Both the position numbers and the translations under genes were made by a program. A stretch of DNA of 10,963 nucleotides from an uncultured Actinomycetes bacterium. Its GTDB lineage: Bacteria > Actinomycetota > Actinomycetes > S36-B12. Below the pieces are notes generated by a model that was not told where the DNA came from, ran no database searches, and saw only the letters and a list, made by a program, of their open reading frames with translations. How positions within the stretch are numbered: the stretch's first letter is position 1; every line of letters begins with the position of its first letter. Shown here piece by piece: positions 1-6,652 of the stretch. The DNA is taken from contig CALFIA010000175.1 of the NCBI GenBank assembly GCA_937876275.1, positions 1-10,963 of the forward strand, written 5' to 3'.

Positions 1-15
1 GTGCTCTTCCGATCT
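1..15 (+). other. Illumina TruSeq Read 2 adapter remnant (artefact)
   Basis: The first 15 bases, GTGCTCTTCCGATCT, match the inner 3' end of the Illumina TruSeq Read 2 adapter. The Read 1 adapter differs just before the shared GCTCTTCCGATCT core, which identifies this as the Read 2 arm. It is library-construction sequence, not genome. It happens to be an open five-codon stretch (M-L-F-R-S) in frame with the following gene and supplies a false GTG start. Confidence 0.96.
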
Positions 16-984
16 CAGGCAACGGCGGGGGTCGAGTGGATTCTGCATGCGGCGACTCAAGATCTCCCCTGTCTCGCCGAGGTCGGACTCGTGCCCTCGT
101 CGCTGTTCGACACCGAACTTGCCGGCCGGCTTCTCGGTCGTGAACGGGTGAATCTCGGCGCACTCGTGCGCAGCGAACTCGGCCACGTGCTGGAAAAGGG
201 TCACGGCGCCGCCGACTGGTCCGTGCGCCCACTCCCCGCGAACCAATTGCGCTACGCCGTCCTAGATGTCGAATTCCTCATCGAGCTTCGCGATGCACTT
301 CAGTCCGCCTTGATCGAAGACGGTAAGTGGGAGTGGGCCGAAGAGGAGTTCACCTCGCTTCTTCGCTTTCGCCCGAGAGAGCGAGGCGAGGATGCCTGGC
401 GCAAGACGAGCGGGATCCACGGCGTGCGCAAGGCTCGAAATCTCGCAGTAGTTCGTGAGTTGTGGCGAGAGCGCGATCTCGTGGCGACGCGATCCGACAT
501 TGCGACCGGGCGCATACTTCCCGATTCCGCCATCGTCGCAGCTGCGATCGCGCTGCCGAAGAATGTCGATGAGCTCAGCGCACTTCCGCCCTTCAGCGGT
601 CGCGGCCAGCAGCGGCGACGCAAGACCTGGTGGGCAGCCATCGATCGTGCCTACGCGTTGCCCGAGAACGAACTGCCGGCAACGTCCGTTCCGCCAACAG
701 GCCCGCCGCCGCCTCGTGCCTGGGCCGAACGTAACCCTGCAGCGTTCGGACGACTCGAATCCGCGAAGTCGATCGTCAGCGCGATCAGCGAAGCTCGTGG
801 CCTGCCCACAGAAAACATCGTCAATCCGGAGCTGCTCCGACGGTTGTGCTGGGAGCCGCCGGCCGACATCACTACAGCGACCGTCAGAGATGCCCTGACC
901 CTCGCCGGAGCCCGGGCCTGGCAGTCGACTCTGCTCGCCGACCCACTGACCCAGGCGTGGACGTCATCCGACGCTGATTCGTAG
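16..984 (+). CDS. rnd: Ribonuclease D-like 3'-5' exonuclease with HRDC domain, 5'-truncated
   Basis: This is the C-terminal part of a DEDDy-family RNase D, a cytoplasmic 3'-5' exoribonuclease used in tRNA and other structured RNA maturation. Numbering from base 1, the exonuclease domain enters at about residue 12. The Exo II motif is HAATQDLPCL (Asp21) and Exo III is YAVLD (Tyr85, Asp89), the Y-x3-D signature of the DEDDy group. The Exo I DxE motif is missing because the contig begins inside the gene. An HRDC nucleic-acid-binding domain follows at about 130-205, starting AWRKTSGIHGVRKARNL. Then come a proline-rich linker (about 230-239) and a second helical C-terminal region. The stop is TAG at 982-984. 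The first five codons belong to adapter, so the real protein starts further upstream. Family assignment is strong; RNA substrates in this organism are inferred. Confidence 0.9.
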   Translation, partial: QATAGVEWILHAATQDLPCLAEVGLVPSSLFDTELAGRLLGRERVNLGALVRSELGHVLEKGHGAADWSVRPLPANQLRYAVLDVEFLIELRDALQSALIEDGKWEWAEEEFTSLLRFRPRERGEDAWRKTSGIHGVRKARNLAVVRELWRERDLVATRSDIATGRILPDSAIVAAAIALPKNVDELSALPPFSGRGQQRRRKTWWAAIDRAYALPENELPATSVPPTGPPPPRAWAERNPAAFGRLESAKSIVSAISEARGLPTENIVNPELLRRLCWEPPADITTATVRDALTLAGARAWQSTLLADPLTQAWTSSDADS

Positions 985-1002
985 GTGCGGGCGGCCGGTC
1001 CG

Positions 1003-1011
1003 TGCTATTTT
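1003..1011 (+). promoter_or_regulatory. Candidate extended -10 promoter element for fadAB
   Basis: TGCTATTTT matches a TG-N extended -10 followed by TATTTT (four of six to TATAAT). It lies in the only sizeable gap of the window, between rnd and fadA. I see no good -35 hexamer at 16-18 bases upstream, as is common for extended -10 promoters. Transcription would start near base 1018, inside the adjacent inverted repeat, leaving a leader of about 33 bases. The call rests on sequence resemblance and position only. Confidence 0.35.
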
Positions 1012-1030
1012 GTTACTCGTCGGTAATAAC
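1012..1030 (+). promoter_or_regulatory. Inverted-repeat candidate operator upstream of fadA
   Basis: The 19 bases GTTACTCGTCGGTAATAAC contain TTAC-N6-GTAA (1013-1026) nested in GTTA-N11-TAAC (1012-1030). CGGT-N4-ACCG overlaps its right half (1021-1032). The site directly follows the -10-like element and would cover the predicted transcription start, which is where a repressor would block initiation. Bacterial beta-oxidation genes are often controlled by TetR- or GntR-type regulators that sense acyl-CoA. I infer that role here but cannot name the regulator, and no regulator gene is in the window. Confidence 0.45.
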
Positions 1031-1042
1031 CGTGGGATGGGT

Positions 1043-1047
1043 GAGGA
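1043..1047 (+). promoter_or_regulatory. Ribosome binding site of fadA
   Basis: GAGGA lies four bases before the ATG at 1051. It is the only purine-rich Shine-Dalgarno match in the leader and supports this start, which also puts the conserved thiolase N-terminus (VDGVRTPFAK) at its usual distance from the first residue. Confidence 0.6.
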
Positions 1048-1050
1048 ATC

Positions 1051-2244
1051 ATGGGACGCAGTGTCCGCGAGGTCGTGTTCGTCGACGGGGTCCGAACCCC
1101 CTTTGCCAAGGCCGGTGGTGCCTTCGCCTCGACGCGGGCCGATGATCTTGTCGTCAAGAGCTTCCGGGAGATCTTGCGACGAAACCCGACGCTCCCCCCT
1201 GCTGCCATTGACGATGTCGCAGTCGCCGCCACGACGCAGATCGGAGATCAGGGGCTGACCATCGGCCGCTCGGCGGGCATCCTGGCCGGCCTCCCCTCGT
1301 CGGTTCCCGGTTACTCCATTGATCGCATGTGCGCAGGCGCCATGACCGCGGTCACGACGCTCTCTGCGGGCATCATGGCCGGCGCACTTGATGTTGCCCT
1401 CGCAGGCGGCGTCGAGCACATGACACGCCACCCCATGGGCGAGGGCATCGATCCGAATCCGCGATTCGTGGCCGAGAAGTTGGTAGACACCGACGCACTC
1501 GTGATGGGCAAGACTGCAGAGAACATCCACGACCGCTATCCGCAGATCACGAAAGAGCGTGCAGATCGTTACGCCATGGGCTCGCAGCGCAAGACCGCGG
1601 CTGCCTACGCTGCGGGGCACATCCAGCCCGACATCGTCCCGATCGCAGTTCCCTCCGGTGACGGATGGTCGCTCTTCAGCATCGATGAAGGTCCGCGACC
1701 GGAGACGACCCTCGAAGGTCTTTCCGGTCTCAAGACTCCCTTCCGACCGCACGGTCGAGTCACCGCGGGAAACAGCTCCGGTCTCAATGACGGTGCGACC
1801 GCCGCGATTCTGGCTTCCGAGGAGAAGGCTGATGAGCTAGGCCTGACCAAGAAGATGCGCATGGTGGGTTACGCCTTTGCAGGCGTCGCACCGGAGATCA
1901 TGGGCGTCGGCCCCGTGCCCAGCACGGAGAAGGCACTCCAGCGTGCAGGCCTGTCCATCTCCGACATCGACCTGTTCGAGATCAACGAAGCCTTCGCAGT
2001 GCAGGTACTCGCCTTCACGGATCACTTCGGTATTGATGACGAGGATCCGCGCGTCAATCCACTCGGCGGTGCCATCGCTGTCGGCCATCCGCTCGCTTCC
2101 AGCGGCATTCGGCTCATGGCCTATCTCGCCAAGGACTTCGAGATGAATCCCTCGGCACGCTATGGCCTCACCACGATGTGCATTGGTCTAGGCATGGGCG
2201 GCACCGTGATCTGGGAGAACGTCAACTACGCAGGGAGCAAGTAA
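1051..2244 (+). CDS. fadA: Acetyl-CoA C-acyltransferase (thiolase, beta subunit of the fatty-acid oxidation complex)
   Basis: This 397-residue protein has the full length of a degradative thiolase. It should catalyse CoA-dependent cleavage of 3-ketoacyl-CoA to acetyl-CoA and a shortened acyl-CoA, the last step of beta-oxidation, in the cytoplasm. The nucleophilic Cys94 sits in DRMCAGAMTAV. GGVEHMTRHPMG follows, then NEAFAVQ. The catalytic His346 is in GGAIAVGHPLASSG, and the second active-site Cys377 is in CIGLGMGG near the C-terminus, so all thiolase motifs are intact. The His loop has ASSG rather than the more common GASG; I believe this variant occurs in actinobacterial homologues. Its TAA stop overlaps the fadB ATG by one base, so the two are almost certainly co-translated as a trifunctional complex. 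The upstream gap carries a possible promoter and operator. A biosynthetic acetoacetyl-CoA thiolase is less likely given the fadB partner. Confidence 0.95.
   Translation: MGRSVREVVFVDGVRTPFAKAGGAFASTRADDLVVKSFREILRRNPTLPPAAIDDVAVAATTQIGDQGLTIGRSAGILAGLPSSVPGYSIDRMCAGAMTAVTTLSAGIMAGALDVALAGGVEHMTRHPMGEGIDPNPRFVAEKLVDTDALVMGKTAENIHDRYPQITKERADRYAMGSQRKTAAAYAAGHIQPDIVPIAVPSGDGWSLFSIDEGPRPETTLEGLSGLKTPFRPHGRVTAGNSSGLNDGATAAILASEEKADELGLTKKMRMVGYAFAGVAPEIMGVGPVPSTEKALQRAGLSISDIDLFEINEAFAVQVLAFTDHFGIDDEDPRVNPLGGAIAVGHPLASSGIRLMAYLAKDFEMNPSARYGLTTMCIGLGMGGTVIWENVNYAGSK
2232..2237 (+). promoter_or_regulatory. Ribosome binding site deciding the fadB start
   Basis: AGGGAG lies six bases before the ATG at 2244, inside the 3' end of fadA. 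It favours this start over an in-frame ATG 66 bases upstream (2178), which would overlap fadA and add 22 basic residues without family resemblance. Confidence 0.7.
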
Positions 2245-4334
2245 TGAGTGAGACCGCAGTTCCTGAAGAGGTTGTCACCCACGCACGCGTCCGTGTCTTC
2301 GACTTGCCCCTTCAGGCAGGTCGCATGGCCCTGATCACTCTCGACAACGATCTTGACCACACTCGCCCCACCACCTTTGGCGCGCAGGGCCTCATCGAGC
2401 TGAACGAGGCCATTGATGCGGTTCAGGCCATGGACGACATCGTCGCAGTGGGCCTGACCGGCAAGCCGTTTATCTTCGCGGTTGGCGCCGACCTGTCTGC
2501 CATGGCCATGATCACCACGCGCGAGGAGGCACTCGCGGTCGGTCGCGCCGGTCACGACGCCTTTCGACGTCTCGGCGAACTCGCCGTACCGAGCTTTGCC
2601 TTCGTCAATGGCGCTGCCATGGGCGGTGGCCTCGAGATTGCCCTGCACTGCACTTACCGAACGGTCTCGACAGGTGCGGCAGCGCTTTCGCTTCCCGAGG
2701 TATTTCTTGGCATCGTTCCGGGCTGGGGCGGTGCGTATCTGCTGCCGAACCTCGTGGGTCCGATTGATGCGCTCGAGGTGATTCTCACCAATTCACTCAC
2801 CATGAACAAGCAGATGAAGCCCGCTGATGCGAAGCGGTTGGGCATTGCCGACGCGCTCTTCGAGCCTGCTGACTTCCTCGAGCAGTCGATGCTCTGGGCG
2901 GCCAAGGTGATCACCGGAGAGGTGACCGTCAAGCGACAAGAGCCCAATCACGGCATGTGGGACATGATCATTGGCGGTGCCGAGGCGCAGCTCGATGCTC
3001 GTTTCCATGGCGCGCTCGCTTCCCCGTATCGTGCCCTCGATCTCGTTGCTGGCGCGAAGTCGCGGACTCGCGACGAGGGATTCGCCGCCGAGGACGAAGC
3101 ACTCGCCGACCTCATCATGAGCGATGCCGTTCGTGCCTCCCTGTACTCCTTCAACCTCGTGCAAAAGCGCGCGAAGCGACCTGCAGGTGCACCTGATAAG
3201 TCACTTGCTCGGCCCGTCACCAAGGTGGGCATTGTCGGCGCCGGCCTCATGGCTAGCCAACTCGCCCTGCTGTTCGCACGCCGGCTCGAGGTGCCTGTCG
3301 TGATGACTGACCTTGATCAGGCACGCGTCGACAAGGGCGTGGGCTACGTGCACAAGGAGATCACAACACTCGTCGAGAAGGGGCGACTGAGTTCTGACAA
3401 GGCGAACCGGCTGACTGCGCTCGTCAGCGGCGTCACGGACAAGTCGGCATTCGCGGACGCCGACTTCGTGATTGAGGCAGTCTTCGAGGATCTCGGCGTG
3501 AAGAAGGCCGTGTTTGCCGAACTCGAGGCGGTGGTTTCCGACACCTGCATTCTCGCCACGAATACGTCATCGCTTTCGGTTACCGACATGTCAGATGGGC
3601 TCAAGCACCCGGAGCGAGTGGTCGGTTTCCACTTCTTCAACCCCGTGGCGGTCATGCCACTGCTCGAGATCGCGCGCGCGAAGCAGAGCGACGACGCCAC
3701 GGTCGCCACGGCCTTCGCCGTCGGCAAGGCACTGAAGAAGTCATGCGTGCTCGTGCAAGATGCTCCGGCATTTGTCGTCAATCGCCTGCTCACCCGCTTC
3801 CTCGGCGAGATCACCAAGGCTGTCGACGAGGGAACTGATTTCACCGTCGCCGATGAAGCGATGCAGCCGCTCGCCTTCCCGATGTCACCGTTCAATCTCC
3901 TGGCGCTTGTCGGCCCCGCCGTGGCCTTTCATGTGTCGGAGACCATGCACGCCGCATTCCCCGATCGCTTCTACGTGTCGGACAACATGCGCAGACTCGT
4001 CGAGTCAGGCAAGCCCGGTATCTGGAAGAAGACCGGCACCGGCGGTCAGGCCATCGATCCGGAGGTCGAGGCACTCTTCGTTCGTGGCGACAACCCGCTG
4101 ACCGCGGAGCAGGTGCGCGAGCGTGCCCTTGATGCGCTTGCCGATGAGGCGCGCCGCATGCTCGATGAGGGCGTGGTCATCGCACCTGAGGACATCGACC
4201 TGTGCATGATCCTCGGCGCCGGCTGGCCATTCGCCAATGGTGGAATCACGCCTTACCTGGATCGCACGGGCACGTCCGAGCGAGTGAACGGAAAGCGATT
4301 CCTGGCTCCCGGTATTGCCTCACTGCCTGTCTAA
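2244..4334 (+). CDS. fadB: Multifunctional enoyl-CoA hydratase / 3-hydroxyacyl-CoA dehydrogenase (alpha subunit)
   Basis: This 696-residue FadB/FadJ-type enzyme carries out the two middle steps of beta-oxidation: hydration of trans-2-enoyl-CoA, then NAD-dependent oxidation of L-3-hydroxyacyl-CoA. The N-terminal crotonase domain (about 15-230) has Glu131 in GGGLEIALHC and Glu152 in LPEVFLGIVPGWGG. These match the two catalytic glutamates of E. coli FadB. The NAD-binding Rossmann fold begins at about 326 with VGIVGAGLMASQLA, and the dehydrogenase His463 is in GFHFFNPVAVMPLLEI. Two C-terminal dehydrogenase-type helical domains follow (about 505-696), the first opening with DAPAFVVNRLL. ASQ replaces the usual GxG in the second half of the dinucleotide motif, a variant I believe is normal in actinobacterial homologues. 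The start is the ATG overlapping the fadA TAA stop. The gene ends 15 bases before the convergent dxs stop. Confidence 0.95.
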   Translation: MSETAVPEEVVTHARVRVFDLPLQAGRMALITLDNDLDHTRPTTFGAQGLIELNEAIDAVQAMDDIVAVGLTGKPFIFAVGADLSAMAMITTREEALAVGRAGHDAFRRLGELAVPSFAFVNGAAMGGGLEIALHCTYRTVSTGAAALSLPEVFLGIVPGWGGAYLLPNLVGPIDALEVILTNSLTMNKQMKPADAKRLGIADALFEPADFLEQSMLWAAKVITGEVTVKRQEPNHGMWDMIIGGAEAQLDARFHGALASPYRALDLVAGAKSRTRDEGFAAEDEALADLIMSDAVRASLYSFNLVQKRAKRPAGAPDKSLARPVTKVGIVGAGLMASQLALLFARRLEVPVVMTDLDQARVDKGVGYVHKEITTLVEKGRLSSDKANRLTALVSGVTDKSAFADADFVIEAVFEDLGVKKAVFAELEAVVSDTCILATNTSSLSVTDMSDGLKHPERVVGFHFFNPVAVMPLLEIARAKQSDDATVATAFAVGKALKKSCVLVQDAPAFVVNRLLTRFLGEITKAVDEGTDFTVADEAMQPLAFPMSPFNLLALVGPAVAFHVSETMHAAFPDRFYVSDNMRRLVESGKPGIWKKTGTGGQAIDPEVEALFVRGDNPLTAEQVRERALDALADEARRMLDEGVVIAPEDIDLCMILGAGWPFANGGITPYLDRTGTSERVNGKRFLAPGIASLPV

Positions 4335-4349
4335 GCCAGCGAAGAGCGA

Positions 4350-6284
4350 TCACTCGGCGAGCGGTTGCTCGCTTGTCTCCCGAACCTCAGAGACCGAGCG
4401 TCCGGCAAGGGTCTCAATCGTGCTCAGCGTGATGTCCTGTGCGGTCAAGCCTGCCTCGACGAGCAGGCGCGCCCGCTTAGCCTGTGGCAGGAAACCCTCA
4501 TCGACGCCGAAGGTACGCACGGGACTGTCAATGCCCGCATCGCTCATCGCTTGCGACATGGCAGCGCCGATACCGCCGTGTCGGACGCCGTCCTCGATGA
4601 CGATGACGAGCGAAGCCGACCTCGCCAGCTCGATGACAGAGGAATGCAGAGGCTTTACCCAGCGCGGGTCAATGACCTGGGCTCCATAGCCTTGCGCCGA
4701 CAGTCGCTCGCCCACTTCGACCGCGACCACGGCCATGGCGCCGATTCCGACGACAAGAACCTCGCCATCACCATGCCGGGCGAGAAGATCGAATCCTGCA
4801 TGTCGCTCGATTGCTGCAATGTCAGCACCGACAGCGCCCTTGGGGTAACGCACTACCGTGGGCGCATCGGAGATGGCCACGGCCTCGCGCAGCAAGAGGC
4901 GCAAGTTCGATGCATCGCGCGGCGCGGCGACGTGAATGCCCGGAATTACGCCAAGCATTGAGAGATCCCAGATGCCGTTATGGCTCGCGCCGTCGTCACC
5001 GGTAATGCCCGCTCGGTCAAGCGCGAACGTGACACCAAGACGGTGCAGCGCGCAGTCGAACAGCACCTGATCAAAGGCACGATTGAGGAAGGTGGCGTAG
5101 AGCGCCACGACCGGGTGAGCACCGCCCATGGCGAGTCCAGCTGCACTGGTGGCGGCGTGCTGCTCGGCAATGCCGACGTCATAGGTGCGCGTCGGGAATT
5201 GACGCGCAAATGAGTTCAGTCCGGTCGGCCCCAGCATCGCCGCCGTGATTGCGACTACATCAGAGCGCTCCGCACCGATCAGCAGCATTTCGTCACCGAA
5301 GGTGCTTGTCCAGGTGGGGCCGCTGCTGGCCACGGGCTTGCCGGTATCAGGATCGATAATGCCGACTCCGTGGAACTTCTCGGCTTCATCCTCTTCCGCA
5401 GGGGCGTAACCACGACCTTTCTGCGTGATTGCATGGACGATCACCGGCCCGGCAAAATCCTTGGCGCGGCGAAGTGCATGCTCAAGCTCGAGCTCATCGT
5501 GGCCATCGACTGGCCCCACGTACTTCAGGCCGAGATCCTCGAACATGCCCTGCGGGGCGACGATGTCCTTGACGCCCTTCTTCATGCCGTGAAGAGCCCC
5601 GTACACCGTGTGACCGAGTACCGGCGTGCGGTGCAGGACCCGCTTGCCCCAAGCCATGAAGCGCTCATAGCCGTGAGTCGTGCGAAGGGTCGAGAGATGG
5701 TGCGCGAGGCCTCCGATGGTCGGTGAGTACGACCGGCCGTTGTCATTGACGACGATGATGACCTGGCGGTCGCTACCCGCAATGTTGTTCAGGGCCTCCC
5801 AGGCCATGCCGCCGGTCAGCGCGCCATCGCCGATGACCGCGACTACATGATGGGTGCCAAGCAGCCCTCGCTGCTCCCAGGCCTTGGCCAGGCCGTCCGC
5901 GTACGAGATCGAGGTCGAGGCGTGCGAATTCTCGACGAGGTCGTGGACGCTCTCGGCGCGACTGGGATAGCCCGACAGGCCATCTTCTTGCCGCAGGGTG
6001 TCGAACTCCCCCGCGCGCCCGGTCACGATCTTGTGCACATACGCCTGGTGACCGGTGTCCCAGATGATGGCGTCATCAGGGCTGTTGAAAACACGGTGCA
6101 AGGCAATCGTGAGCTCGACCACGCCGAGGTTCGGCCCTAGATGCCCGCCTGTGGCCGACACCTTCTCGACCAGGAATGACCTGATCTCGGCAGCCAGTTC
6201 AGGAAGCTGCTCAGGGGTCAGCGCGCGAAGATCGCGGGGGTCATGAAGACCCTCGATCAGGCTGGGGCGACCACCATTCGACAC
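4350..6284 (-). CDS. dxs: 1-deoxy-D-xylulose-5-phosphate synthase
   Basis: This 644-residue thiamine-diphosphate enzyme condenses pyruvate with glyceraldehyde 3-phosphate to DXP. That is the entry and usual flux-controlling step of the MEP pathway to isoprenoids, and it also feeds thiamine and pyridoxal synthesis in many bacteria. Visible features are GGHLGPNLG (His48), the ThDP/Mg motif starting GDGALTGG (152-154) and closing with NDN at 180-182, GIAEQHA with the catalytic Glu373, His435 in DDGASHNG, and Arg479 in VVRYPKG for substrate phosphate binding. Length is as expected. The start is GTG; a TAG lies four codons upstream in the same frame, so no earlier start is possible, and the first recognisable homology begins about eight residues in. 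No clear Shine-Dalgarno sits at good spacing, and only nine bases separate it from the preceding stop, so coupled translation is likely. It is the last gene of the minus-strand unit. Confidence 0.96.
   Translation of the reverse strand: MSNGGRPSLIEGLHDPRDLRALTPEQLPELAAEIRSFLVEKVSATGGHLGPNLGVVELTIALHRVFNSPDDAIIWDTGHQAYVHKIVTGRAGEFDTLRQEDGLSGYPSRAESVHDLVENSHASTSISYADGLAKAWEQRGLLGTHHVVAVIGDGALTGGMAWEALNNIAGSDRQVIIVVNDNGRSYSPTIGGLAHHLSTLRTTHGYERFMAWGKRVLHRTPVLGHTVYGALHGMKKGVKDIVAPQGMFEDLGLKYVGPVDGHDELELEHALRRAKDFAGPVIVHAITQKGRGYAPAEEDEAEKFHGVGIIDPDTGKPVASSGPTWTSTFGDEMLLIGAERSDVVAITAAMLGPTGLNSFARQFPTRTYDVGIAEQHAATSAAGLAMGGAHPVVALYATFLNRAFDQVLFDCALHRLGVTFALDRAGITGDDGASHNGIWDLSMLGVIPGIHVAAPRDASNLRLLLREAVAISDAPTVVRYPKGAVGADIAAIERHAGFDLLARHGDGEVLVVGIGAMAVVAVEVGERLSAQGYGAQVIDPRWVKPLHSSVIELARSASLVIVIEDGVRHGGIGAAMSQAMSDAGIDSPVRTFGVDEGFLPQAKRARLLVEAGLTAQDITLSTIETLAGRSVSEVRETSEQPLAE
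4357..4372 (+). terminator. Weak hairpin, possible terminator between convergent fadB and dxs
   Basis: GCGAGC-GGTT-GCTCGC forms a perfect six-base-pair stem with a four-base loop, 22 bases after the fadB stop and followed on the plus strand by TTGTCT. It lies within the last codons of dxs. The stem is short and the T-tract poor, so it is at best a weak terminator for fadAB. With only 15 bases between the convergent stops, overlapping 3' ends are expected. Confidence 0.3.
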
Positions 6285-6293
6285 CCCTGGAGT

Positions 6294-6647
6294 CTAGGCC
6301 CCGTCTGCTCCAGCCACCTGTTCAACGGCTTCGCGCACCAGGGCGACCTCACGCCGGGTGGCCAGGGCCTTCGCCCCCTGCGCCTCGAGGGCCTGCTGAA
6401 TCACGGTGAGTTCCGCAGCACTGACGTGCTCACCCAATTCAGCACGCGCATGTCGGTACGCCTCTCGGGTGGCCTGGACGTCGGCCTCGCAGTGATGCTC
6501 GATGAGAAAGGCCAGGGCCAGTGGGTACGAGCGAAGGGGCGAGACACGCAGATCGGCCGGCCCTCGGTCGAGGAGCCAGCCGATCGCACGATCGAGGAAA
6601 TCCGGCGCGACAACAGGCACGAGATCCTGGGGCCAGCCGGCGCTCAT
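6294..6647 (-). CDS. Unrecognised 117-residue protein between acnA and dxs
   Basis: I do not recognise a named family. The protein is soluble, with no signal peptide or membrane segment. It looks largely helical: an N-terminal section around WPQDLVPVVAPDFLDRAIGW, a His-His-Cys cluster at 51-53 in FLIEHHCEADV, and a charged, Ala/Glu-rich C-terminal half (about 55-112) that could form a helical hairpin or short coiled coil. It is real rather than a shadow because it fills the gap between two clear genes exactly, starts (ATG) five bases after the acnA stop and ends nine bases before the dxs start, on their strand. Only a weak AGAGA precedes the start, so translation is probably coupled to acnA. 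I have a loose impression of similar small proteins beside dxs in other actinobacteria, which I cannot verify. Function unknown; the position hints at a link to Dxs or aconitase only by proximity. Confidence 0.75.
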   Translation of the reverse strand: MSAGWPQDLVPVVAPDFLDRAIGWLLDRGPADLRVSPLRSYPLALAFLIEHHCEADVQATREAYRHARAELGEHVSAAELTVIQQALEAQGAKALATRREVALVREAVEQVAGADGA

Positions 6648-6652
6648 GATCT

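Noticed and set aside
964..1752. Open frame of 262 codons on the minus strand, antisense to fadA
   Set aside because: It covers the fadA promoter gap and the first half of a clear thiolase, with low-complexity, Arg- and Gly-rich content and no recognisable motif.
2178..2243. Upstream ATG extending FadB by 22 residues
   Set aside because: The extension overlaps fadA by 66 bases, is rich in Arg and His and unlike FadB N-termini, while the ATG at 2244 has a good AGGGAG site and the typical one-base stop-start overlap.
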